Shown in pieces: positions 1-7,848 of a stretch of 40,927 nt of DNA. The DNA is from CAZDDA01 sp964568045 (GTDB lineage: Bacteria > Bipolaricaulota > Bipolaricaulia > UBA7950 > UBA9294). Each line of letters starts with the position of its first letter. The first letter of the stretch is position 1. The stretch is from positions 1-40,927 of the forward strand of contig CAZMOL010000004.1 in the NCBI GenBank assembly GCA_964568045.1. Reading direction: 5' to 3'. The notes below the pieces were generated by a model. The model ran no database searches and was not told the DNA's origin. It was given only the letters and a program-made list of their open reading frames with translations. The position numbers were made by a program, and so were the translations under genes.

Positions 1-385
1 GAACACTCTTACCACGCTATCCACTTTTCAAAGACCAGGTAATCTGGAAGTATAGTCCCTTCGGAAGGCCCTGTCAAGGCGCGGCGCGTATGTGGCAAGG
101 CATTGTTGCGGGGTCGATGAAGCGCCGACGAATCGGCTCCAAAAAGGAACGTGTTCCTCCCAACAGCGCATGACAAGTCGTACAAAACCTTTTGCTGGCG
201 GTGCAGTGACGTCAGTAGGTCAACCATCACATCTTCCACAATCGAATGTGCCACCGTCTAACACATGGACGGGGACGGCGACACCAGCGCATCAACATCG
301 CAGGAGAGGCACACGCTCCACTGTAGGTTTTTCCGTATCGGCGGCCCTTGACAACCCTATCAAAGCCCGCCACCCTTAGGTAGCG
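1..385. other. Intergenic or unassigned left edge
   Basis: No coding region in these 385 bases resembles a known family on either strand; the open frames are short and have no convincing ribosome site. A TTGACA lies at 348-353, but no acceptable -10 follows at 16-18 bp. The ligA start is preceded only by a weak AGGTA. The stretch may hold the ligA promoter or the tail of an upstream unit outside the window. Confidence 0.4.
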
Positions 386-2395
386 ATGAAAGAGGGCGTG
401 AACCAAAGAATCGGGCAGCTTCGCGAGTTCATCCGGTACCACGACACACTGTACTACGTCCATAACCAGCCCGAAATCACCGATGCAGAGTACGATGCGG
501 TCTTTCGCGAGCTGCAGGAGCTTGAGGCAGCCCATCCGGACCTGATTACGATGGATTCACCCACTCAACGGGTAGGGACAGCTCCTGCGGAGGGTTTTGC
601 AGCAATTGCTCATGCTGTCCCCATGCTCAGTCTGGGGAATGCGTTCAACATCGATGAAATAGGAGCCTTCGACCAGCGTGTGAAAAAGGCACTTGATTTA
701 CAGGCTGTCGTTTACGTCGCTGAACCCAAACTTGACGGGCTGTCCGTAGAATTGGTCTATCGTGACGGGGTGCTTGCCCAAGGCTCGACTCGCGGGGACG
801 GCATCAATGGCGAGGATGTTACGACAAACCTGCGGACGATCCCCAGCGTTCCGCTACGGCTGCGAGTACCCAACGATGCCATCCCACCACTTGTGGAAAT
901 TCGTGGGGAGGTATACATCGAGAAGGAGGCTCTCGTTCGCTTGAACCGGGAGCGCGAGAAAGAAGGACTTCCTCCGTTTGCCAACCCACGAAATCTTGCC
1001 GCGGGCTCGCTCCGCCAGCTCGATCCGCGCGTCACTGCGTCCCGCCCGTTGAGGATGTTCTGCTACGATGTCGGCCGCACGGAAGGTCTGTCGATCGACA
1101 CTCAGGAACAGCTTCTGCAGACCCTAGATGAACTGGGGATCCGCGTCAATCCGCTGTACCAAATCTGCCGCGGGATTGAGGAGGCCATCGATTTCTACGA
1201 ACAACTTCAGGAGACAAGGGAATCCCTTGCCTATGACGCCGACGGAGTTGTGGTCAAGGTCAACGATTTCGCGTTGCGGCGAACCCTCGGCGAGATCTCT
1301 CGCAGCCCACGTTGGGCGGTTGCGGCTAAGTTCCCAGCCGAACAGGGCATTACGCGGATTCTCGATATCAAGCTCCAAGTCGGTCGTACCGGAACGCTGA
1401 CCCCGGTTGCCCTCCTCGAACCGGTCCGGGTACGGGGGGTGGAGATTTCCAGCGCTACCCTCCACAACAAAGACGAGGTGCGCCGAAAAGACATCCGTAT
1501 TGGTGACACCGTCGTCGTACAGCGCGCAGGCGATGTCATTCCCCAGGTGCTACGACCACTGACCGAACGTCGAACCGGCCAGGAACGTCCGTTTAAGATG
1601 CCCAAGAAGTGCCCGGTTTGCGGTAGTGCAGTCGTCCGTCTGGAAGGGGAGGTCGCCCACCGCTGCCTGAACATCTCTTGCCCAGCGCGTATCAAGGAGT
1701 CGATACACCATTTCGTCTGCAAGGGCGGGTTTGATATCGATGGTTTCGGGACGAAACTCATCGCCCAGCTCGTTGACAAGGGGATCATTCAACGGGTTAG
1801 CGACATCTTCCATCTGGACGAGGATGCGTTGGTGGGGCTCGAGCGGATGGGGCCCAAATCGGCGAGCAATTTGCTTGCCGCGGTCGAGAGCACCAAGACT
1901 ATCATCTTTCCAAGGTTTCTGTTCTCGCTGGGCATTCCGGAGGTCGGCGAGCACGCGGCGATGCTACTGACAAAGGCGTTTGGCAACCTAGAAACGCTAA
2001 TGGCGGCAACGGAGGAGGACCTTGTCGGCCTTCGAGAAATCGGCCCTCGCACCGCCGGGGCAATCGTCGACTTCTTCGCCAATCCGGAGAATCGAACGAT
2101 GATCTCAGAGCTGCTCAAGGCCGGAGTCACCATCAAAGAAGTCAAGGGTGAGGTCTCAACCGTGCTTGCCGGAAAACGATTCGTGTTCACCGGCGCGCTT
2201 TCTTCCATGACGCGCGAGGAGGCGGCACAGCGCGTGAAAGGCGCTGGCGGCACAGTCGTCTCCTCAGTCAGTCGCCGGACGGATTATGTTGTGGTCGGTG
2301 AGAGTCCGGGCTCCAAGGCCGACAAGGCCCGCGCTCTGGGAGTGGCCATACTTACCGAGTCGGAGTTTCTCGCGCTGGTTGAGCGCAATGCCTAA
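386..2395 (+). CDS. ligA: NAD+-dependent DNA ligase LigA
   Basis: Seals nicks in duplex DNA during replication and repair using NAD+ as adenylate donor. At 669 residues it has the normal full length. The adenylation motif KLDG places the catalytic lysine near residue 115, after a domain Ia with the usual YY-motif region (TLYYVHNQPEITDAEYD). An OB fold follows, then a four-cysteine zinc finger (CPVCG ... HRCLNISCP), helix-hairpin-helix repeats and a C-terminal BRCT domain ending near LALVERNA. The start is ATG after a weak AGGTA site. The stop overlaps the start of rlmN by 8 bp, so the two are probably cotranscribed. Identification is firm from motif order and length. Confidence 0.97.
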   Translation: MKEGVNQRIGQLREFIRYHDTLYYVHNQPEITDAEYDAVFRELQELEAAHPDLITMDSPTQRVGTAPAEGFAAIAHAVPMLSLGNAFNIDEIGAFDQRVKKALDLQAVVYVAEPKLDGLSVELVYRDGVLAQGSTRGDGINGEDVTTNLRTIPSVPLRLRVPNDAIPPLVEIRGEVYIEKEALVRLNREREKEGLPPFANPRNLAAGSLRQLDPRVTASRPLRMFCYDVGRTEGLSIDTQEQLLQTLDELGIRVNPLYQICRGIEEAIDFYEQLQETRESLAYDADGVVVKVNDFALRRTLGEISRSPRWAVAAKFPAEQGITRILDIKLQVGRTGTLTPVALLEPVRVRGVEISSATLHNKDEVRRKDIRIGDTVVVQRAGDVIPQVLRPLTERRTGQERPFKMPKKCPVCGSAVVRLEGEVAHRCLNISCPARIKESIHHFVCKGGFDIDGFGTKLIAQLVDKGIIQRVSDIFHLDEDALVGLERMGPKSASNLLAAVESTKTIIFPRFLFSLGIPEVGEHAAMLLTKAFGNLETLMAATEEDLVGLREIGPRTAGAIVDFFANPENRTMISELLKAGVTIKEVKGEVSTVLAGKRFVFTGALSSMTREEAAQRVKGAGGTVVSSVSRRTDYVVVGESPGSKADKARALGVAILTESEFLALVERNA

Positions 2396-3431
2396 TCTCA
2401 CCCTGCTCGATCTGAGCCGTCATGAGCTCGCTCAATCCGTGGAGGAGCACGGCGAGCCGAGATTTCGTGCCCAGCAGATCTGGCAGGCCGTCTATCGCGA
2501 TCTTGCCTCTTCGTATGAGGCGATCACCACGCTTCCGCTGCCCTTGCGCAAATTGTTAGCGGCAAAGCTGCCGTTGGAAGCGCTTGTACCGATTGAGTCG
2601 ATCGAAAGTGCAGACGGCGACACGCGCAAGGTGTTGTTCCGGCTGGCCGACGGTGCGACGATTGAAGCGGTTCTCATGCGGTATGACCAGCGGCGAACCA
2701 CCTGCCTGTCCACCCAGGTCGGCTGTTCGGTGGGCTGTTCCTTCTGTGCCACTGGCAGGGGTGGGTTTGTGCGGAATCTTACCGTGGGAGAGATCGTTGG
2801 GCAGGCACTTCACTTCGCGCGCGAACTCACGCAGCGGGGCGAGCGACTGTCAAACATCGTCTACATGGGCATGGGCGAGCCGTTTCTCAACTACGATGCG
2901 ACGCTGAAGTCGATCCGAATCCTCAACGATCAGAGGGGATTTGCGCTTGGGGTGCGGGCGTTCACCGTCTCCACAGTGGGGATCGTTCCTGGGATCGAGC
3001 GATTTGCCGATGAGAACCTGCAGGTGAATCTTGCGGTCTCCCTGCATGCTGCAAGCGATACGTTGCGAGATAGACTGGTTCCGAGCAACCGACGATACCC
3101 ACTTGAGAAGCTGATCCGTTCTTGTCAAGGCTACACGGAGCGGACAAACCGGCGGGTGACCTTCGAGATAGCCTTGATCGAAGGAGTGAACGATTCTATA
3201 ACCCAAGCACGCGAGGTGGCGGCCTTGCTTTCTGATCTTCTGTGTCATGTTAACTTGATTCCGCTCAACCCGACCCCGGGTTGCTCGTTTCGCCCCAGTT
3301 CGCGGGAGTGCACGCAGAAGTATGCGGAACAACTGCAGCGGGCAGGGATTTCACTGACGATTCGTTTGCGCAGAGGGGTTGAGATACAGGCCGGCTGCGG
3401 CCAGCTGCGCGTCCGCTCAGACTGTGGGTGA
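2388..3431 (+). CDS. rlmN: Dual-specificity 23S rRNA/tRNA adenine-C2 methyltransferase RlmN
   Basis: Radical-SAM enzyme that methylates C2 of A2503 in 23S rRNA and A37 in some tRNAs. The 347-residue protein carries the CxxxCxxC cluster motif CSVGCSFC (Cys 113, 117, 120), the GEPFLNY segment and the C-terminal AGCGQL motif holding the second catalytic cysteine. An in-frame open stretch extends upstream inside ligA, but the protein clearly begins at MPNLTLLDLS; this ATG overlaps the ligA stop (ATGCCTAA), suggesting translational coupling. It is convergent with the sigma-factor gene, 10 bp away. Nothing is missing from the catalytic core. Confidence 0.96.
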   Translation: MPNLTLLDLSRHELAQSVEEHGEPRFRAQQIWQAVYRDLASSYEAITTLPLPLRKLLAAKLPLEALVPIESIESADGDTRKVLFRLADGATIEAVLMRYDQRRTTCLSTQVGCSVGCSFCATGRGGFVRNLTVGEIVGQALHFARELTQRGERLSNIVYMGMGEPFLNYDATLKSIRILNDQRGFALGVRAFTVSTVGIVPGIERFADENLQVNLAVSLHAASDTLRDRLVPSNRRYPLEKLIRSCQGYTERTNRRVTFEIALIEGVNDSITQAREVAALLSDLLCHVNLIPLNPTPGCSFRPSSRECTQKYAEQLQRAGISLTIRLRRGVEIQAGCGQLRVRSDCG

Positions 3432-3445
3432 GGGCCGAACCTCAC
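3428..3445. terminator. Short symmetric hairpin between convergent rlmN and sigma gene
   Basis: GTGAGG (3428-3433) and CCTCAC (3440-3445) form a perfect 6-bp stem with loop GCCGAA. The stop codons of both convergent genes lie inside it. There is no long U-tract on either side, so termination efficiency is doubtful, but its position suits a bidirectional transcript end. Confidence 0.4.
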
Positions 3446-4323
3446 TCATTGAGCAGGCCGCGGTAGAAGTCGAGCGCACGGTGGCCCCACTGCTCGGTCA
3501 GGTGGTTTAGCCCCTGTTTGACGAGCTGACGGGCTCGCTCGCGGCTGATATTCATGGTCCTGCCGACATCGGCGAAGGTATACGGGCAGCCGTCTTCAAT
3601 GCCGTAGTGGAGTCGCATGGCAAACGCCTCGCGCGCCGGGAGATGGTCGAGTACCTGCTCTAACTCATCGTGGAACAAGAGGCGTAGGGCTTCCCTCTCT
3701 GGCGAGAGCGCCGTGTGATCCTCAATCAGCTCCTCCAGCGTCTCCTCACTCTCTCCACCGACCACCTGGTCGAGAGAGAGAATCTCGTTTACCTGGGTTT
3801 CTATCTGGCACAGGCGTTCGACCGATATCCCCAGAGCCTTGGTGATCTCCTCGTCTTCTGCCAGTCTGTTGTCGGCAAGGCTGCGCATCTGTTCCAGCCG
3901 ACGCACGGCGCGGAACAGGTAGTCGGGGATGCGGATTATACGGGAATAGTCGGTAATGGCCGCAAGGATTGCTCGGCGGATCCACCATGAGGCGTACGTA
4001 CCCAGTCGGTAACCGCGCTCCGCGTCAAACCGGTCGACCGCCTCGATCAGGCCGATGTTTCCCTCCTGGATCAGATCGACCAGTGGAAGTCCAACGCCCT
4101 CATACTCTTGGGCAAGCTTCACCACGAGGCGAAGATTGGACGTGATCAGCCTCTCGCGTGTCCCCTTTGTACCGTTGGCCATTTCGCGGGCGAGCGTTTG
4201 TTCTTCCTCCTGCGAGAGAATAGGGAATCGCGCGATCTCTCTGAAGTAGATTCGCAGGATATCGACGCCGTCACGCGCCGCTTTCTCCTTTGTTTGACTT
4301 TTCGCTTCCATGGCCTCTGGCAT
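3442..4323 (-). CDS. RNA polymerase sigma-70 family factor (RpoD/SigA-like)
   Basis: Promoter-recognition subunit of RNA polymerase. The 293 residues show region 1.2 (DILRIYFREIARFPILSQEEE), region 2.1-2.4 (NLRLVVKLAQ through DLIQEGNIGLIEAVDRFD and YASWWIRRAI), region 3 and a region 4.2 helix-turn-helix (FADVGRTMNISRERARQLVKQGL). There is no region 1.1, so it is short for a primary factor. Region 2.4 and 4.2 differ from the commonest SigA residues (RLGTYASWWIRRAI where KFSTYATWWIRQAI is usual). It could be the primary sigma of this lineage or a group 2 paralogue. Start: ATG at 4323 with AAAGGA very close by, or ATG at 4311 behind AGAGG; undecided. It lies 57 bp downstream of pus10 on the same strand. 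Confidence 0.9.
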   Translation of the reverse strand: MPEAMEAKSQTKEKAARDGVDILRIYFREIARFPILSQEEEQTLAREMANGTKGTRERLITSNLRLVVKLAQEYEGVGLPLVDLIQEGNIGLIEAVDRFDAERGYRLGTYASWWIRRAILAAITDYSRIIRIPDYLFRAVRRLEQMRSLADNRLAEDEEITKALGISVERLCQIETQVNEILSLDQVVGGESEETLEELIEDHTALSPEREALRLLFHDELEQVLDHLPAREAFAMRLHYGIEDGCPYTFADVGRTMNISRERARQLVKQGLNHLTEQWGHRALDFYRGLLNE

Positions 4324-4340
4324 TTCCTTTCACAGGACAG

Positions 4341-4370
4341 ACTTTACGCAAGCCGCGCATCGATGTGCAA
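4341..4370 (-). promoter_or_regulatory. Candidate promoter for the sigma-factor gene
   Basis: On the minus strand, TTGCAC (4370-4365) is followed after 18 bp by TAAAGT (4346-4341) in the gap between pus10 and the sigma gene. The match is moderate. It would let the sigma gene be transcribed apart from pus10. Confidence 0.35.
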
Positions 4371-4380
4371 GGGACATCGG

Positions 4381-5634
4381 TCAGTCGGGGAAGGCGTCGG
4401 ATGAGACCTCGACCACGTCGAGTTCAACGACACGTGAGGGGATGCCGAGCGTCGATGTCAGGCTGGGGTTGGTGCGGCCGTTATCTCCGGACACGAGTTC
4501 CTTGATGTAGAGTCCGCCTTCACTTCGCAGCCAGAGATCTGCTTGATGGGAAGAAAGAAGCGTTCCTTCAGCTTGAAGGAGGCGACGTTTCCGTACCCGG
4601 TCGGCGCGGCGATGGACGACGCGCTGCGGCGTGCGTTGTCGGACCGTACCCACAAGATTCGCTACGGCCTTGGTGAGGGTGTCTGGTTGAATCTCGCTTT
4701 CAAAGGCCACGAGGGCGCGATACTCTTTGTTGGCGTTGGCTTCCTTGACGAGAGCAACCGTCTCTCGTGATACGAATTGAAGCCCGCTGATGCTCACCTT
4801 GTCTGCTGCCGCATCGTTCACCCGGCGTTTTAGGGAAGACAGATCAACACCGCGGCATTTTGGGGAGGCCACTTCAAGCACGAACGGTCGGCCCGTCCCC
4901 AACATACGTGCGTCGATATCCTCTCGCCCGGCCCCATGGAGGTGTGCTTCACTCGAATGTGCGGCTTCTAGAAACGGTGCCGCGATGAGCTCCTCCACGG
5001 ACTCAGGATACTGTTTGCCGGTGAAGTTGCACGTCTCACATCCCCTCCCTCGGCACCGGCGGCACGGCCAGAAGGTCTGTGGAATTCCTCGAACGAGCTT
5101 GCAATAGCGGCCGTAGAAGTACAGGGGAAGGATGCGAAGCTCAATTGCATCCTGCGGTAGATCGATGATGAAGGCCAAGTGCGGGTGGGTGAGGTTGACC
5201 GTGCCGCGGCCGAGTTGCGCCTCAAATGCTTTACCGACCTCACGATTGAACGCGTGCTTGAGTGGCTCGGAAAGACCGGTGGAGAATCTCTCTGCCAAGA
5301 CTGTCTCCATCTGGCCGAGACGTGGGGTCAGCCGTACTCCGAACAGGTAACAGTCGAACTCGATTCCTTGAGCGACAGTTGCGGCGCGGGCGGCCCACTC
5401 TCCAACGCGCTCGAACAGTCCCCCGCACATCCAGCACGTGCCGTGTTTGCCGACCACATCAAGCTTGTTCAACACAGTGCGCAGCGCTTCGCCGCGATCA
5501 CGGTTGGTGAGGCCGTGGCCGACTTTGCCGAAAGCGCGGCCGAGACAGTCATCGCAAATAGGGCCGGCACGCAGGAGGCTTGCCGCTGCATCAGTGATCT
5601 CTTGGTTCTGCCACGCTTGGTCCTCGGGGTTCAC
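4381..5634 (-). CDS. pus10: Archaeal-type tRNA pseudouridine(54/55) synthase Pus10
   Basis: Predicted to isomerise uridine to pseudouridine in the tRNA T-arm (positions 54 and/or 55). The 417-residue protein matches archaeal Pus10 throughout: N-terminal CxxC pairs (Cys27/30 in CDDCLGR, Cys67/70 in CWMC), a THUMP-like middle region, a second CxxC-CxxC group (191-202, CRRCRGRGCETC), the catalytic-aspartate motif HGAGREDIDARMLGTGRPF near 233-251, the basic loop RTPQRVVHRRADRVRKR and the C-terminal GLYIKELVSGDNGRTNPS core motif. Start is GTG, with AGGTGAG upstream at good spacing; the GTG overlaps the stop of a small upstream reading frame (GTGA). The family is known from Archaea and Eukarya, so a bacterial copy is unusual; bacteria normally use TruB for position 55. 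No key motif is missing. Confidence 0.92.
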   Translation of the reverse strand: MNPEDQAWQNQEITDAAASLLRAGPICDDCLGRAFGKVGHGLTNRDRGEALRTVLNKLDVVGKHGTCWMCGGLFERVGEWAARAATVAQGIEFDCYLFGVRLTPRLGQMETVLAERFSTGLSEPLKHAFNREVGKAFEAQLGRGTVNLTHPHLAFIIDLPQDAIELRILPLYFYGRYCKLVRGIPQTFWPCRRCRGRGCETCNFTGKQYPESVEELIAAPFLEAAHSSEAHLHGAGREDIDARMLGTGRPFVLEVASPKCRGVDLSSLKRRVNDAAADKVSISGLQFVSRETVALVKEANANKEYRALVAFESEIQPDTLTKAVANLVGTVRQRTPQRVVHRRADRVRKRRLLQAEGTLLSSHQADLWLRSEGGLYIKELVSGDNGRTNPSLTSTLGIPSRVVELDVVEVSSDAFPD

Positions 5635-5792
5635 GCGTCCTCACCTTGTCTGTAGCTGCGGTAGTAGATCATCTTCTGATCTTCGTGCATAAAACCGAGT
5701 GCCTGGGGAGGTGTTGGATCAGCGTAGCTCTCGCAAAACCAGCGCCTCACAGCCGGATGAAACAAGTCGAGTACGGTCGCAGCGTCGTTCAT
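5631..5792 (-). pseudogene. Truncated N-terminus of an Lhr-type DEAD/DEAH helicase
   Basis: A 53-codon frame on the minus strand starts at ATG 5792 behind GGGAGG (a second in-frame ATG is at 5801) and stops at a TGA overlapping the pus10 GTG. Residues 7-33 (VLDLFHPAVRRWF ... YADPTPPQALGF) match the Q-motif region that opens Lhr-family superfamily II helicases. In those proteins this is followed by GxxxLIxAPTGSGKT; here it is followed by an unrelated tail, MHEDQKMIYYRSYRQGEDA, and a stop. No Walker A or DEAH box is present, so it cannot be a helicase. Either an internal deletion removed nearly all of lhr, or the stub is a retained small coupled peptide. Confidence 0.7.
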
Positions 5793-5911
5793 TCCTCCCA
5801 TTCTCGCGAAAAACTAGGGGCTGCGCCACAACGAAGCACGGTCGGACGAGCGTTGGGTCAGGCGGTCTTCTGCGTTGCATCTGTTTCGTGATGGAAACGG
5901 ATACTTCCTAG

Positions 5912-5940
5912 TTGACATGGGGCCAGTTATGTGATAGGGT
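5912..5940 (+). promoter_or_regulatory. Strong promoter for the riboswitch transcript
   Basis: A perfect -35 TTGACA (5912-5917), a 17-bp spacer, an extended -10 TGA immediately before TAGGGT (5935-5940). Transcription would begin near 5947, just before the aptamer's P1 stem. Confidence 0.75.
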
Positions 5941-5951
5941 GTGGGCGTGGC

Positions 5952-6044
5952 TGCTTGATAGTGGTGAACCCAACGAAGGTTGGGGACGCAAAGCTACGGG
6001 GCTTGAGGGGGGTTCCATGGCTGTCGGACTGCCGAAGGCAAGCA
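5952..6044 (+). promoter_or_regulatory. c-di-GMP-I (GEMM-I) riboswitch aptamer
   Basis: Conserved GEMM-I features appear in order. P1 pairs TGCTTG (5952-5957) with CAAGCA (6039-6044). A stem CCAAC-GAAG-GTTGG (5970-5983) sits where the tetraloop arm is expected. It is followed directly by the hallmark GGGACGCAAAGC (5982-5993). The second arm ends in GTCGGACTGCCGA (6023-6035), matching the consensus GCCGGGUUGCCGA. The loop GAAG is not a strict GNRA. I cannot tell from sequence alone whether the ligand pocket prefers c-di-GMP or the 3',3'-cGAMP variant. The aptamer lies about 5 nt downstream of a strong promoter and is the likely 5' end of a transcript ended by the terminator at 6338-6384. Confidence 0.85.
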
Positions 6045-6337
6045 CGAGTCGCTCGTGTCACGTTTCCGGATGGGGAGATTCGATCGACTCTCATCGGCGC
6101 CTATCACGACGCGATGTCTCTTCACTCCTTTGTGCCAGCAAGTTGCGCCTCTCCGGATCACATGCCATTCACACGCCGGACCAAGATATCTTGACCGTGG
6201 ACGAAATGACACACGCGGCTCCGATGTTTCGTCAAGCGGTCGGGAAATCCGATCCTATGCCAGCCGCAAATGGCAGCACCTCTGTCGGCGGCCCACACCA
6301 GACAGGATAGCAAGCCCTCCTTGCTACACACCTCCTT
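6045..6337 (+). other. Gene-less interval between riboswitch and terminator
   Basis: No frame here resembles a known protein or has a good ribosome site. There is a perfect 7-bp hairpin TAGCAAG/CTTGCTA at 6308-6326 (loop CCCTC) and weaker pairings such as TGCCA/TGGCA near 6255-6273. It may be a structured RNA, a short unrecognised peptide gene, or the remains of a deleted target gene. Confidence 0.4.
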
Positions 6338-6384
6338 CCGCGGGCTCCGGGCCCCCCAATAGGGGCCCGCGGTTGTTCTGTCTT
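6338..6384 (+). terminator. Strong intrinsic terminator after the riboswitch transcript
   Basis: CCGCGGGC (6338-6345) pairs perfectly with GCCCGCGG (6365-6372), with extra CCC/GGG pairing inside, followed by TTGTTCTGTCTT (6373-6384). It would end transcription from the 5912 promoter before the transporter gene at 6544. Confidence 0.75.
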
Positions 6385-6505
6385 GGGGAGGTTGGCCCGC
6401 TACTGTGGTCCCGATGTGGACTTGGTCTGGGAATACTCATGCACGGTGCATCCTCCTCACTGGCGGCAAAAGTTCGCGGGGAGGAAACAACGGATACGTC
6501 GCTCA

Positions 6506-6534
6506 TTGCACGCTTTGGCTGCTTGGTTTAGGAT
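6506..6534 (+). promoter_or_regulatory. Candidate promoter giving a leaderless transporter mRNA
   Basis: TTGCAC (6506-6511), 17-bp spacer, TAGGAT (6529-6534). The ATG at 6544 is only 9 bp beyond the -10 and has no Shine-Dalgarno sequence, consistent with a leaderless message. The -10 resembles those at 5935 (TAGGGT) and 36389 (TAGGCT). Confidence 0.5.
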
Positions 6535-6543
6535 AGGGCCTCA

Positions 6544-7848
6544 ATGGGAGACTTGCGTGTTGCACCGTTAGTCATATCGTTAGTGGTATTCTGCCTTACG
6601 TACGCCGGTATCCTCACAGGAAAAATCCACCGTACGGTCGTCGCTCTTTCCGGTGCAGTTGTGATGATCGCCTTTGGTCACTGGTTTTCTTTCTTTGACG
6701 TTCATCAAGCCGTGGAGGCCATCGACTTCAACACGATCTCTCTCCTGTTAGGAATGATGATCGTTGTCGGTCTGTTTAAGGAAACCGGCTTCTTTCAGTA
6801 CCTCGCGATCAAGGCGGCCAAGCTTGCACGTGGAAAGCCGTGGCTCTTGCTGGTGTACCTTGGCCTGGTGACTAGTCTTGTCTCGATGGTTCTTGACAAC
6901 GTCACGACCATCATCATCATGGTGCCGGTGACCGTCTCCTTGGCGGACGTCCTTGGCATCCCATTGATGCCATTCCTAATGAGCGAGGTGCTGCTATCCA
7001 ACATCGGCGGGGTGGCTACTCTCATCGGCGACCCTCCGAACATTCTGATCGGCTCTGCTGCGGGTTTCAGCTTCACGGATTTTCTCACCCACCTTGCACC
7101 GATTGTGGTCATCGCATGGTTGCTCGCTCAGGGGCTCCTGCTTTTTATCTTCCGCGGAAGTCTTGCCCAAAAGCCGGCAAACGTCGACCACTTGCTGGCG
7201 ATGGATGCGCGACGTTCTATTGCTGATCCACTCACGGCGAACAGGATGCTCAAGGTCCTGGGGTTCACGATCTTTCTGTTCCTGGTTCACGATCGAATTG
7301 GCCTCGATCCGGGGTTGGTCGCTCTTTTCGGGGGGTGCTTGGGCCTTCTGTGGGTGCGGCCAAAGCTTGAGAACATCCTGAACGATGTTCACTGGGATGT
7401 CCTTCTGTTCTTTATCGCGCTGTTTATCATCGTGGGGGGACTGGAAGGGGGCGGGGTGCTCCAGCTGGCCGGACAAGGGATCACCTTGCTCTCACAGCGA
7501 GGGATGGTCCTCGCCGGGCTGGTCGTTCTTTGGGCTGGGGCTCTTGGCTCGGGGGTGATCAGTAATGTTCCATTAACAATTGCCATGCTCCCGATCTTCA
7601 AGGGCCTCGCCAGCCAGGGGATTCCGGTTGTGCCACTGTGGTGGGCCCTCGCACTGGGTGTGGGATTTGGAGGGAATCTCACGCCGATTGGAGCCGCCGC
7701 GAATGTATTGGTTACCTCCATCTCCGACAAAACTGGAGAACCCGTCACCTTCAAGCAATGGCTTGCAAGTGGTTCTACGGTCGCAATTGCGACCTGCGTC
7801 CTGGGCAGCCTTGCTCTTGTCCTCGCTATCGAGCTTGGGTGGTTCTAG
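6544..7848 (+). CDS. ArsB/NhaD/CitM-superfamily (IT superfamily) membrane transporter
   Basis: Integral inner-membrane transporter of 434 residues with about 11-12 hydrophobic segments, the first at residues 8-25. Family signatures are the first-half LDNVTTIIIMVPVT and NIGGVATLIGDPPNILIG and the second-half SNVPLTIAMLPI and GGNLTPIGAAANVL, the pseudo-repeat seen in ArsB/NhaD/P-protein transporters. Substrate (arsenite, Na+/H+, dicarboxylate) cannot be told from sequence. No arsenic genes are nearby. It stands alone downstream of the terminator at 6384 and ahead of the GntR cluster, and probably has its own promoter. Confidence 0.88.
   Translation: MGDLRVAPLVISLVVFCLTYAGILTGKIHRTVVALSGAVVMIAFGHWFSFFDVHQAVEAIDFNTISLLLGMMIVVGLFKETGFFQYLAIKAAKLARGKPWLLLVYLGLVTSLVSMVLDNVTTIIIMVPVTVSLADVLGIPLMPFLMSEVLLSNIGGVATLIGDPPNILIGSAAGFSFTDFLTHLAPIVVIAWLLAQGLLLFIFRGSLAQKPANVDHLLAMDARRSIADPLTANRMLKVLGFTIFLFLVHDRIGLDPGLVALFGGCLGLLWVRPKLENILNDVHWDVLLFFIALFIIVGGLEGGGVLQLAGQGITLLSQRGMVLAGLVVLWAGALGSGVISNVPLTIAMLPIFKGLASQGIPVVPLWWALALGVGFGGNLTPIGAAANVLVTSISDKTGEPVTFKQWLASGSTVAIATCVLGSLALVLAIELGWF

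Noticed and set aside
348..353. TTGACA upstream of ligA as a promoter
   Set aside because: No acceptable -10 at 16-18 bp; the nearest TAGGTA is 23 bp away.
227..535. Minus-strand frame of 102 codons upstream of and into ligA
   Set aside because: It overlaps the certain ligA start on the other strand, has no ribosome site and resembles no family.
5646..5911. Plus-strand frames of 70-84 codons over the lhr remnant
   Set aside because: They are antisense to the Lhr-like fragment and lack ribosome sites.
6055..6531. 158-codon plus frame downstream of the riboswitch
   Set aside because: It runs through the strong terminator at 6338-6384 and has no family match or ribosome site.
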